Source of the DNA: Butyricicoccus pullicaecorum
GTDB lineage: Bacteria > Bacillota > Clostridia > Oscillospirales > Butyricicoccaceae
Reading direction: 5' to 3'
Length of the DNA: 40,696 bases
NCBI GenBank assembly: GCA_018366195.1
Contig: JAGZIN010000023.1
Coordinates: 1 to 40,696 of the forward strand
Both the position numbers and the translations under genes were made by a program. Every line of letters starts with the position of its first letter. The first letter of the stretch is position 1. Shown piece after piece: positions 8,001 through 15,047 of the stretch. A model generated the notes under the pieces. That model did no database searches and was not told the origin of the DNA. It saw nothing but the letters and a program-made list of their open reading frames with translations.

Positions 8001-8633
8001 AAGCCGGACAAACCAGAACAAAAACCAAAACCTGCTCCAAAGCCGGAACCCGCTCCGGAACCCGAAATCAAACCAGAGGTCACGATATCCTTTTCTGATG
8101 TCTCGCCTTCTGCATGGTATCAAGAGGCGGTTCAATTCGCAGTGCGCCGCAATCTGTTTCAAGGCATCTCAGAACATACATTTGCCCCCGATATGCCCAT
8201 GACACGCGGCATGTTGGTGACCGTTCTGCATCGTCTGGCCGGCATGCCTCATGTAAACTCTGCTGCCCCATTCACAGATAGTTCCGGAGAATATTACACC
8301 GATGCGGTCAATTGGGCAGTATCTGCGGGAATTGTAAGCGGCATGACCCCAAATTCTTTTTCCCCCCATACCCAGATTACCCGCGAGCAACTGGCAACCA
8401 TACTCTATCGCTATGCAATACAAAAGCAATATCAAGTTTCAGAATCTCAGACATTGACAGGCTTCCTAGATGCAGCACAAATCAGCCCCTTCGCGCAGGA
8501 AGCAATGCAATGGGCAAATGCTGTCCAGCTCATTCACGGCAGTTCCAATCAGAATCTTAATCCAAAAAGCAACGCCACACGTGCTGAGGTTGCAGCGATT
8601 CTGATGCGATTTTGCAGCAAGTATTCTGCCTAA
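5058..8633 (+). CDS. Secreted, S-layer-anchored multidomain glycosidase (LamG, FIVAR-like, GH51-like, 3x SLH)
   Basis: Encodes 1191 residues. A signal peptide (1-31, cleavage near VSA/AEE) leads into a LamG/concanavalin-like domain (about 40-240) and a three-helix FIVAR-like segment (about 255-320). The catalytic TIM barrel (about 330-960) resembles clan GH-A alpha-L-arabinofuranosidases of GH51 type. It has RYPGG at 380-384, acid/base Glu496 in FEIGNEM and candidate nucleophile Glu757 in VISEYGIF. Between these an extra beta-rich insert (about 595-660, with FGDGTNGKIP) interrupts the barrel. A Pro-rich linker (about 975-1012) leads to three SLH repeats that should bind secondary cell-wall polymer. 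The substrate is probably an arabinose-containing plant glycan; the family assignment is inference from motifs. The start has GAGGAAG upstream. Confidence 0.85.
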   Translation: MKKPKIKRTLSLALSLSVLVSVIAVPVQVSAAEESPPDWKSGIVDHWSFDTFQSDAGKQSTAIPYDVALTDTQNPIFGQALHFDAGTDQYLKLADYINTGSGKTSFSMWYYYDTTIPGDEAEQSAVLLQHEDKESFIGRSLLTLKPDNHYHTFLNGENVSSSGTFQRDRWEHITITFDQDTQKVSFYINGKLDSQSDLGNTPENSQTLSLRIGAHKDSGNTNPHPMRGYIDEFYVYHRALTSEEARALYADKGTAVLASELQELIAQANKLYESNALPQDSAPANQLKERLEQAQAAHTIDELETAYEALNEAIQAYQSNSPIVLTIAPLEVSRVIEPDSIFGINHRYAFNGYGTFDSERMRMKDDFTALYRNAGFGSIRYPGGTISNLFNWKTTIGPKKDRKKQIHGFYNNDGQGGIEPNFGLTEIAEFANDVNSEIVYVYSLGRGNAQDASDLIEYLNAQVGTNPNDGIDWAQVRADNGHPEPYNVRYFEIGNEMQQASNADGTTSQGYWTTYGIEGGHVNAYTNGGTARFTKTYAVAEEDWNKKASQSDGSPNLVRYMRYANLNPGMMVDGKIVPDPSFQAVNDDIEVYVGNDQSHEQWEIVSDLRGSSATDTHCIVDKSTGAIQFGDGTNGKIPDAGSNIYVTYSVNRQGFLDISKAIKNTTAKINEIEGTSHQAKVYTSHESKEFIDLMEKQGDNEWYDGMTIHPYSGSVQNVDDENAFYDEAMQKAEEVGIGNVQKYVKMLPKDKVPVISEYGIFKNTQPQVRSQTHALYIAKVLMEYVKLGSPYIQKHCLSDWYIPEADALGPTQQAVIQVVPKEGASTQTGEGEFEFFATPSAHVFQMLNAGFGENIIKAEFDKIPQMHNGVKTLSALASRDDEGNIYLALVNIDRENDQTIALQFEHFNPSGCPVEIQRLESEHITDENTLQEPDKISVQTESWIGNPKPLITLKKHSFAVIKITNEIPSSPAPHPTPTPEEKPDKPEQKPKPAPKPEPAPEPEIKPEVTISFSDVSPSAWYQEAVQFAVRRNLFQGISEHTFAPDMPMTRGMLVTVLHRLAGMPHVNSAAPFTDSSGEYYTDAVNWAVSAGIVSGMTPNSFSPHTQITREQLATILYRYAIQKQYQVSESQTLTGFLDAAQISPFAQEAMQWANAVQLIHGSSNQNLNPKSNATRAEVAAILMRFCSKYSA

Positions 8634-8707
8634 CACAAACACCATTTCCATTTCGGTAGTCTAAAATATCACACTGCAAGATTCCCCAAATCGGGTTTCA
8701 ACAGCCG

Positions 8708-8754
8708 AAAGGGCTTGTTATCTGCAAATGCAGACAACAAGCCCTTTGGTTTTT
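8708..8754. terminator. Bidirectional terminator between the glycosidase and the pyr-linked fusion gene
   Basis: A 12-bp stem (8708-8719 with 8736-8747, AAAGGGCTTGTT/AACAAGCCCTTT) with an inner TCTGCA/TGCAGA helix is followed by TTTTT on the plus strand. It sits between convergent genes, so it probably serves both. Confidence 0.8.
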
Positions 8755-8755
8755 C

Positions 8756-9949
8756 TTAATCTTCTATGATAAAATCGTCCTTTTCTTCCTCCAAAGTCTC
8801 CACTTTGATTTTTTTCACCATTTTATAGTGAATCCCCTCTGGCTTTTCGATTTCTCCCTGATTTTCAAACCCATACTTCTGATAAAATCCCTGCGCACGC
8901 ACATTGTTTTTCGCAGCATGTGCACATAAATAAGATTTTCCCAAAGAGCGATAGACCGAAATTGCCTGTCCCAAAATCTGACTGCTCATACCAGTACCGC
9001 GGTAGTCATCGCGCAGAACAAAGGAGCCAACCATTCCAACTGCCGGGTCACTCTCATCGCAAACATTCATGCGAACGAGCGCCACAGGCTCCTCCTCTAC
9101 CATACCAATTGTAACCGCACGGGGACATTTCGCAGACATCAGGTCGGTATCTGCCAGCCACGCTTCCTCATCAAGCATCTCTGTGGAACCATACGCATTC
9201 TGATACAAATCCCGTGCAAAGGTCAGCAGCAGCGCGCGGTCCTCCTGAGAATCCGGCTCATAGGGTCGATACCATGCCTGTGCACTGGTTGGCAGTCCGC
9301 GATGATTGGTCCAGCCAATCTTTGCAAATGTAGAAAGCGCCTCAGGGAGATGGGCTGCATCATTCCAGTAAATAGGGTTTATGTTACCGTCGGTGATTTC
9401 AAACTTGGCAACACAGGTATTGTCTCCCCAGCCGATTTCTCCAATCTGCTCTGGAGGATACCCCAGTACGCGGCATAAAATGGCACGAATTGCGGAGCCA
9501 TGACTGACCACAGCCACAGATTTTCCGTCCCATTCTTGTGCAATCTGAAGTATGCCAGCCATCACGCGATCTCCGCACTCCATCACCGTCTCCCCATTGG
9601 GAACACGACACTCCCACGAGCGGGTCTGCCAAAGCGCAAAGCGCTCCGGATATTGTCGTGCAAGGCTTGCCCAAGAACAATCCTCCCAATCTCCCATGTC
9701 AATTTCGCGCAGTACCTGACGCACGCGAACCTTCATGCCTTTTGTATCTGCGATTGCCTTTGCCGTATGGCGTGCACGATATAAATCAGACGCATAAATT
9801 GCATCAAGCGGCACCTCAGCAAAGCGTTTTGCCAAGCACGCCAACTGTGCACCCGCTCGTTCTGTAAGCAGGCTGTCATATTGTCCATGACACCGACGGC
9901 ACACATTGCCCTCTGCCTCTGCATGACGAATCAAATATACTGTGGTCAT
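8756..9949 (-). CDS. Histidine phosphatase / GNAT acetyltransferase fusion
   Basis: Encodes 397 residues in two domains. The N-terminal half (1-200) is a histidine-phosphatase (phosphoglycerate-mutase-like) domain. It has the catalytic LIRHAEAEGN near residues 6-15, YASDLYRARHTA, the acidic EIDMGDWE and the second catalytic His in VVSHGSAIRAIL. The C-terminal half (about 225-375) is a GNAT domain, with the acetyl-CoA loop around VLRDDYRGTGMSSQILGQA and the terminal AQGFYQKYGFE. Its ATG overlaps the pyrD stop (ATGA), so it is translationally coupled to pyrK-pyrD. A role in nucleotide or intermediate dephosphorylation is suggested only by this context. The substrate is unknown. Confidence 0.87.
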   Translation of the reverse strand: MTTVYLIRHAEAEGNVCRRCHGQYDSLLTERAGAQLACLAKRFAEVPLDAIYASDLYRARHTAKAIADTKGMKVRVRQVLREIDMGDWEDCSWASLARQYPERFALWQTRSWECRVPNGETVMECGDRVMAGILQIAQEWDGKSVAVVSHGSAIRAILCRVLGYPPEQIGEIGWGDNTCVAKFEITDGNINPIYWNDAAHLPEALSTFAKIGWTNHRGLPTSAQAWYRPYEPDSQEDRALLLTFARDLYQNAYGSTEMLDEEAWLADTDLMSAKCPRAVTIGMVEEEPVALVRMNVCDESDPAVGMVGSFVLRDDYRGTGMSSQILGQAISVYRSLGKSYLCAHAAKNNVRAQGFYQKYGFENQGEIEKPEGIHYKMVKKIKVETLEEEKDDFIIED

Positions 9950-10851
9950 AGCTGTACAGCTCCTGTCAACTCGGTTACCTTCTGGATATTATGCTGTTCC
10001 ATATATCCCTCAAGTTCCGCCAACGCTTTCACAGGTGCCATCGGGTCTGCAAACATTGCCGTTCCGATTGCAATTGCGTCGGCACCTGCCAGCATCATTT
10101 CCACAATATCTCGTCCCGTGCGGATACCGCCCATACCAATGATTGGCACATCAACTGCCTGCCGGACTTGATACACCATTCTGACTGCAATCGGAAATAC
10201 CGCAGGCCCCGACATACCACCCATAATATTGGACAAAACGGGTTTTCTGCTGTCCACATCAATACGCATACCCAAAAGCGTATTGATAAGGCTCAGCGCG
10301 TCCGCACCGGCTGCCACTGCCACACGTGCAATCTCTGCAATATCGGTTACATTTGGACTCAATTTTACAATCAGCGGCTTTTTTGCATACCGTTTCGCAG
10401 CAGATACCACCTCCTGCACCATTGCCGGCTGTGTACCGAACGCCATGCCGCCGCACTTTACATTGGGACAGGAAATATTCATTTCAATCAAATCCACATC
10501 AGCGTCTGAAATTTTTTCAATCATACCACAGTATTCTTCTACGGTATTGCCCGATACATTGGCGATGATTTTGGTATCATACTGACGCAGGAACGGAATC
10601 TGTTCCTCAATAAAGCGGTCAATTCCCGGGTTCTGAAGCCCGACACAGTTCAAAATGCCCATTGGAGTCTCCGCGATACGCGGTGCCGGATTGCCCAGAC
10701 GCTCGGTCGGCGTCAATCCCTTCACGCCAATCCCGCCAAGCGCAGACAAATCAAAAAAATTACCATACTCATGCCCAAAGCCAAATGTGCCGGAGGCTGT
10801 TGTAATGGGGTTTTTCAGTTCTACCCCACAGATATTCACACGCAAATCCAT
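9946..10851 (-). CDS. pyrD: Dihydroorotate dehydrogenase B, catalytic subunit
   Basis: Encodes a 301-residue FMN-dependent class 1B enzyme that oxidises dihydroorotate to orotate in pyrimidine synthesis. It passes electrons to PyrK and on to NAD. The active-site Cys lies in EMNISCPNVKCGG. FMN and substrate signatures include NPITTASGTFGFG, KLSPNVTDI, NTLLGM and GMGGIRTGRD. The frame extends two codons to a TTG at 10857, but the ATG at 10851 overlaps the pyrK stop (TAATG) and has GGAGG at a normal distance. The downstream fusion gene overlaps its stop. Confidence 0.96.
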   Translation of the reverse strand: MDLRVNICGVELKNPITTASGTFGFGHEYGNFFDLSALGGIGVKGLTPTERLGNPAPRIAETPMGILNCVGLQNPGIDRFIEEQIPFLRQYDTKIIANVSGNTVEEYCGMIEKISDADVDLIEMNISCPNVKCGGMAFGTQPAMVQEVVSAAKRYAKKPLIVKLSPNVTDIAEIARVAVAAGADALSLINTLLGMRIDVDSRKPVLSNIMGGMSGPAVFPIAVRMVYQVRQAVDVPIIGMGGIRTGRDIVEMMLAGADAIAIGTAMFADPMAPVKALAELEGYMEQHNIQKVTELTGAVQL

Positions 10852-11624
10852 TACCAAACGACCTCCTGACTATCAAATACTGGTCCGTCCTTGCAGACAT
10901 GTCCATATCTCACGCCTTCTTCTCCGTCTCGGAGCTTCAGCTCGCAGGCACAGACCAGACAGGCTCCAATGCCGCAGCCCATACGTTCCTCCATCGAAAC
11001 CTGACAGGGGATTCCCTGTTCCTCTGCAATCTGCGCCACCGCCTTGAGCATGGGCTTCGGACCGCACGCGCAAACAGAAGTAAAATCATGTGCGTGCATT
11101 TTGAGGATATCTGTGACAAATCCCAGGAGTCCATAACTGCCGTCATCTGTACAAATATGCGTTTCACCTAAGGCACGGAATGCATCTTCCAGAATCACCA
11201 CATTCCGGTTGCGGAATCCCAAGATTGCTTCCGGCTGTGCACCGTTTTCCTTGGCAGCCTGCATGGTCATCAGCATAGGCGGAACACCAATTCCGCCGCC
11301 GATAAAGACCGGACGACTGCCCAACTGCTCCATTCGGAATCCATGCCCCAATGTTCCCAGCACGTCCAGCACATCTCCCGCACGGCGTCTCGAAAGCCAT
11401 AGGGTCCCGTCTCCCTTGACCTGAAATACGACGGTCATGGAACCCTGCTCCACATTGCAAATAGAAATCGGGCGGCGAAGCAGATTGCCCTCCCCGCAAG
11501 TAATATGCACAAATTGCCCCGGCTGTGCCTGCATACACAAAACCGGTGCTTCCATGGTCAGCGCAAAAAGACCTGTTCCAATCTCTTCATTGCTGACAAC
11601 ACGACAAATTTCCTGAGTCGCCAT
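10851..11624 (-). CDS. pyrK: Dihydroorotate dehydrogenase B, electron transfer subunit
   Basis: Encodes a 257-residue ferredoxin-reductase-like protein with FAD and a [2Fe-2S] cluster that links PyrD to NAD. The FAD-binding region has RRPISICNV. The NAD-binding domain has VFIGGGIGVPPML and ends with VCACGPKPML. The cluster cysteines lie in ERMGCGIGACLVCAC and the later HVCKDGP. The ATG has AAGGAGG upstream and a sigma-A promoter about 40 bases further. This two-gene pyrKD unit is transcribed separately from the pyrR-pyrF-carAB operon found about 3 kb away on the same strand. Confidence 0.96.
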   Translation of the reverse strand: MATQEICRVVSNEEIGTGLFALTMEAPVLCMQAQPGQFVHITCGEGNLLRRPISICNVEQGSMTVVFQVKGDGTLWLSRRRAGDVLDVLGTLGHGFRMEQLGSRPVFIGGGIGVPPMLMTMQAAKENGAQPEAILGFRNRNVVILEDAFRALGETHICTDDGSYGLLGFVTDILKMHAHDFTSVCACGPKPMLKAVAQIAEEQGIPCQVSMEERMGCGIGACLVCACELKLRDGEEGVRYGHVCKDGPVFDSQEVVW

Positions 11625-11662
11625 GCGATATCCTCCTTAAAAACACAAAATTCTTTGTTTTT

Positions 11663-11691
11663 ATTGTATCTGAAAATAGAAAAAAACGCAA
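11663..11691 (-). promoter_or_regulatory. Sigma-A promoter for pyrK-pyrD-phosphatase/GNAT
   Basis: TTGCGT (11686-11691), a 17-bp spacer and TACAAT (11663-11668). The leader is only about 35 nt, with no visible PyrR loop or attenuator, unlike the pyrR operon. Confidence 0.65.
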
Positions 11692-11748
11692 GTCAAAGGC
11701 AAGATATGCCGTCAGACGCGGCACGGACAGACATCGGCAGAATCCTTT

Positions 11749-11787
11749 GAAAAAACTGCACCCCGTCTTTTCAGACAAGATGCAGTT
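11749..11787 (-). terminator. Terminator of the tandem phosphorylase gene
   Basis: AACTGCA (11781-11787 on the minus strand) pairs with TGCAGTT (11754-11760), with additional GTC/GAC pairing around a TGAAAA loop. TTTTTT follows on the minus strand. Confidence 0.8.
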
Positions 11788-11805
11788 TACAAAATCAATT
11801 TTCAA

Positions 11806-13917
11806 TTACTTGCTGAGCACAGTCTGAATATACTGCTTTGCAACATTCAGGGTATAGGACTGGCACTGAGGACCCGTTGCCGGATTAAAGTCCTCCCCAT
11901 AGATGCCTGTATTGGAAAGAATCCGAATTGCCAGATAAGGAATTTCGTATGTCTTACAAATCTGTGCAACTGCATTCGACTCCATCTCCTCACAGGAAGA
12001 ACCATTGACTTCATGCAGATACAGCATGCGATCAATCTGATTGTTCCATTCGTCCGAGGAAGAAATGGTGCCCTTTACGATTTTGCCCTCCTGATAAGTA
12101 TCTGCAACCGCCTCAGCAGCCGTCAAAAGGGCCTGATCTCCCGGATACTTCACAGATTTGACAAAGGTCTTTTGCTCCTTGTCATAGGCTGCGACACCAA
12201 TCATCTCAAACGCCTTATAGTCTACGCCTGCGTCCTTGGCAGAAGCCTTCGTGCGCCATGCAGAGGACGGAATGGTATACTCACCCAATACGATATCCGA
12301 GGTATGCAGCTCTGGGTCATGCCCGCCTGAAGTACCCTGATTGATAATGGCAATCGGATTAAAGTACTTGACAGCCAATATGGTTGCCGCACCTGCATTT
12401 GCAATTCCCTGCTCTGTACGAGACACAACAACCGGATAACCTTCCAGCATACCTGCAACAAAGTGCCACTGACCAATGGTATATTCCTTGGCATCAGTCA
12501 GCGCTTTTGCCATATCCTGCATCTCGATATCCATAGCGCCCTGCAAGAGCAGCGGACGCTTTTGTGTCTGATAATCGACTGTAATGGGAGCATCAGCCTT
12601 CTGCGGCTCCTTGGTTTTGAGAATCGTATCAATATACTTATTTGCAACCGTCAGCGTATATTCCTGACAAGCAGGACCCGTTTTCGGGTCGAAATCCTCA
12701 TTATAAATGCCTGTATTGGACAGAATTCGAATACCAAGGAACGGAACGCCATAGGTCTTGCAAACCTGCGCAACCGCATTGGTCTCCATCTCCTCACAGG
12801 AGGAGCCCAGAGTCTCGTGCATTTCCAGCATCTTGTCTACTTGATTGTTCCAAGAATCCGCAGTAGAAATCACACCTGTAACAATTTTTCCGCTCTTATA
12901 GGTATCGGTCACGCTTTGTGCTGTCTTGAGAAGCGTGTTATCCGCCGGATATTCAAACTGCTTGACAAAGGTTTTCTGTGCGGCGTCATACGCATAAACA
13001 CCATTTTTTTCGTATGCCTTATAATCTACGCCTGCATTTTTTGCAGAAGCGGTGGTACGAATTGCGGCATAATCAATGCTGTTTTCACCCAATACAATAT
13101 CAAAGGTATGAAGCTCCGGGTCATGTCCGCCCGAAGTGCCCTGATTGATGACCGCAATCGGGTCAAAATTCTGCATCGCCAGTACCGTAGTCGCGGCTGC
13201 ATTTGCAAGTCCCTGTTCGGTACGGGATACGACAACTGGATATCCATGCAAAGTACCGCGTACAAAGTGATATTTGTCAATATCGACTGTCTGCGGATTC
13301 TCCAATGCCTGAATCATGTCCTCTGTCTCGATATCCATTGCACCCTGAAGCAGCAGCGGACGTGCCTCTGCATAGCCCCCCTCTGTCGGAGTTGCTGGAG
13401 CTGCCGGTGCTTTGTCCATGGAAAGCGTCACCGTCTGACTGTCATTGTCCCAAGTCACCAAATAGCCCAAGGTTTCTGCCAAGAAACGAACCGGGGTATA
13501 AATCCGGTTGTCCTTCTGTACTGCTGCTGTGTCCATTTCCTTCTCCACAGAAACAGCTTCCTTACCCTGCTCTGTTACAACAAAGGTAAACTTGTTGGAA
13601 TCCACAGTGAAAATAACCTGTTCGGTCTTGGTTTCGCTTTTACGGGTAAAGGCAGCCTGCTTGGAAGCTTCGTTCCAGTCCACAGTGACCCCCATCGCAT
13701 CTGCGGTTGTGCGCAGCGGAACCATGGTACGATAATTTGCATCTTCATACGGCTGTCCGAGTTCGCTGCTGAATGCAACCATTTGAAACGCCTGTCCCGC
13801 CTCGTTCTGTACACGAACCGAGATACGACTGTTGTCCGCTGCAAATGCACTCGTAGCACACATAGATCCCAACATTCCAGCGGTCAGCAAAAGAGAGAGA
13901 ATCTTCTTTGCTTTCAT
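11806..13917 (-). CDS. Secreted protein with stalk-like N-domain and two tandem nucleoside phosphorylase (MTA/SAH nucleosidase-like) domains
   Basis: Encodes 703 residues. A signal peptide (1-26, ending SAFA) is followed by a copper-amine-oxidase N-terminal-like domain (about 27-150, with TMVPLRTTADAMG and IYTPVRFLAETLGYLVTWD). Two PNP/UDP-phosphorylase-superfamily domains follow (about 165-425 and 445-703). Each contains GAMDIE, RTEQG(L/I)ANA, NQGTSGGHDPELHT, CEEME-NAVAQ and IRILSNTGI. The two copies are alike at most positions, so one arose by duplication. In classical MTA/SAH nucleosidases the position after RAIS is the catalytic Asp; both copies have Asn there. The frame runs far upstream, but the ATG at 13917 is six bases past AGGAGG and starts the signal peptide. 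Substrate unknown. Confidence 0.82.
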   Translation of the reverse strand: MKAKKILSLLLTAGMLGSMCATSAFAADNSRISVRVQNEAGQAFQMVAFSSELGQPYEDANYRTMVPLRTTADAMGVTVDWNEASKQAAFTRKSETKTEQVIFTVDSNKFTFVVTEQGKEAVSVEKEMDTAAVQKDNRIYTPVRFLAETLGYLVTWDNDSQTVTLSMDKAPAAPATPTEGGYAEARPLLLQGAMDIETEDMIQALENPQTVDIDKYHFVRGTLHGYPVVVSRTEQGLANAAATTVLAMQNFDPIAVINQGTSGGHDPELHTFDIVLGENSIDYAAIRTTASAKNAGVDYKAYEKNGVYAYDAAQKTFVKQFEYPADNTLLKTAQSVTDTYKSGKIVTGVISTADSWNNQVDKMLEMHETLGSSCEEMETNAVAQVCKTYGVPFLGIRILSNTGIYNEDFDPKTGPACQEYTLTVANKYIDTILKTKEPQKADAPITVDYQTQKRPLLLQGAMDIEMQDMAKALTDAKEYTIGQWHFVAGMLEGYPVVVSRTEQGIANAGAATILAVKYFNPIAIINQGTSGGHDPELHTSDIVLGEYTIPSSAWRTKASAKDAGVDYKAFEMIGVAAYDKEQKTFVKSVKYPGDQALLTAAEAVADTYQEGKIVKGTISSSDEWNNQIDRMLYLHEVNGSSCEEMESNAVAQICKTYEIPYLAIRILSNTGIYGEDFNPATGPQCQSYTLNVAKQYIQTVLSK

Positions 13918-13990
13918 TTTCATCCTCCTGTTCTGAAAAGCAGACTCACAATCCAGCTGCTTTTCCCCCTTATTTGAGAGTTCGATTACC

Positions 13991-14019
13991 ATTATATCCG
14001 TCCTTTCCATTTTATACAA
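13991..14019 (-). promoter_or_regulatory. Sigma-A promoter for the tandem phosphorylase gene
   Basis: TTGTAT (14014-14019), a 17-bp spacer and a perfect TATAAT (13991-13996). The leader contains an AAAAGCAG/CTGCTTTT stem-loop just before the ribosome binding site. Confidence 0.75.
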
Positions 14020-14155
14020 GTCTTTTATCCAAAATTTCACATTTTTTCTCCTATTTTTATTGGTCAAACAATAAAAAACGGGTATTTTTTTATCTTTTTT
14101 TGCATTTTTCTCAACTTGTATCCATTGCATTGCGCAAGATGACTTTTTCTCTCGT

Positions 14156-14911
14156 TCACAAGCGCGCAGCCAGCAAAACCAGAATGGTGATATGTACTGG
14201 ATAAAAAGCATAACAGAAATACTGAAACCCCTTGCTGTGCGCCCCCTGTCTCCCCTGATACAACCAAATGAGGGCAAGAGAAAAGAGTGCAAATCCCTGC
14301 TGTACGATTTCCAGCTCCATTCCAAAAAGCTTGACTGGATAATACATACTTCCAAGCAGCGAAACGTTAATCCAGAACAGCATCAGAAACTGTCCCAGCA
14401 GGCACCACCATTTTCTTCCGTGAAAAAAGTAAAAGGTCAGCACCATCAGCACCCCTGCTCCATAGTAATCGGTCATCGCAATCGTTCCCGCCAGACTGAC
14501 CAGACCTGAAATCAGCAGCGCTGTCAGCACGATACGCCAGCCTTTCATACGTTGTTTGGCTCGTTCTATCAGCCAAATCCCTGACAAGGCAATGAGAAAT
14601 GTCCATAAAACATTTTGATGATAAGGATAAACGATGCTCCCTCCATACATCAGATTGAACGGCACCTCTGAAATGATTGCGAACAGCAGCAATCTCTGCA
14701 TATACCGCTTAAAATCATGTGTGTGAAAATAACCTTCCACAGTCAAAAAAGCAAAAATGGGAAATGCCAGCCGCCCGACACAGGTGAGCCAGTTTTGTCC
14801 GGGAATCACGGTTGCCCAAAGATGGTCGAACAGCATAAACAGCATTGCAAGAATATGAAGTGTCCTTGCGCTGATATCCGGAATTCCGTTCTGATTTTTG
14901 AATCCTTGCAT
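14156..14911 (-). CDS. TraX family integral membrane protein
   Basis: Encodes a 251-residue multi-pass membrane protein. The family signatures are LHILAMLFMLFDHLWATV at the N-terminus, RLAFPIFAFLTVEGYFHT, RLLLFAIISEVPFNLMY, and a C-terminal CYAFYPVHITILVLL. TraX was first described as the enzyme N-acetylating F pilin. Chromosomal homologues in Clostridia have no established substrate, so the name only gives the family. The ATG at 14911 has GGAGG eight bases upstream. No strong promoter of its own is visible and it lies just past the carB terminator, so it may be expressed by read-through. No clear terminator follows it. Confidence 0.88.
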   Translation of the reverse strand: MQGFKNQNGIPDISARTLHILAMLFMLFDHLWATVIPGQNWLTCVGRLAFPIFAFLTVEGYFHTHDFKRYMQRLLLFAIISEVPFNLMYGGSIVYPYHQNVLWTFLIALSGIWLIERAKQRMKGWRIVLTALLISGLVSLAGTIAMTDYYGAGVLMVLTFYFFHGRKWWCLLGQFLMLFWINVSLLGSMYYPVKLFGMELEIVQQGFALFSLALIWLYQGRQGAHSKGFQYFCYAFYPVHITILVLLAARL

Positions 14912-14950
14912 TCTTCGCTCCTCCGCAGTCTGTTTTATTCCAATCCAAGC

Positions 14951-14993
14951 AAAATAGGACAGGCGATATCCGGCTTTTGGATATCGCCTGTCC
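14951..14993 (-). terminator. Terminator after carB
   Basis: A perfect 15-bp stem (14957-14971 with 14979-14993, GGACAGGCGATATCC) with a GGCTTTT loop is followed on the minus strand by TATTTTG. It is one of the strongest hairpins in the window. Confidence 0.8.
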
Positions 14994-15047
14994 CATGATT
15001 TCTCATATCCTGATATCTTATGAAAATGCCTCTTTCATAGATGCCAA

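Noticed and set aside
12463..13977. 504-codon open frame on the plus strand
   Set aside because: It lies opposite the tandem phosphorylase gene. It is Cys/Arg/Ile-rich without any domain pattern and arises from codon bias of the real gene.
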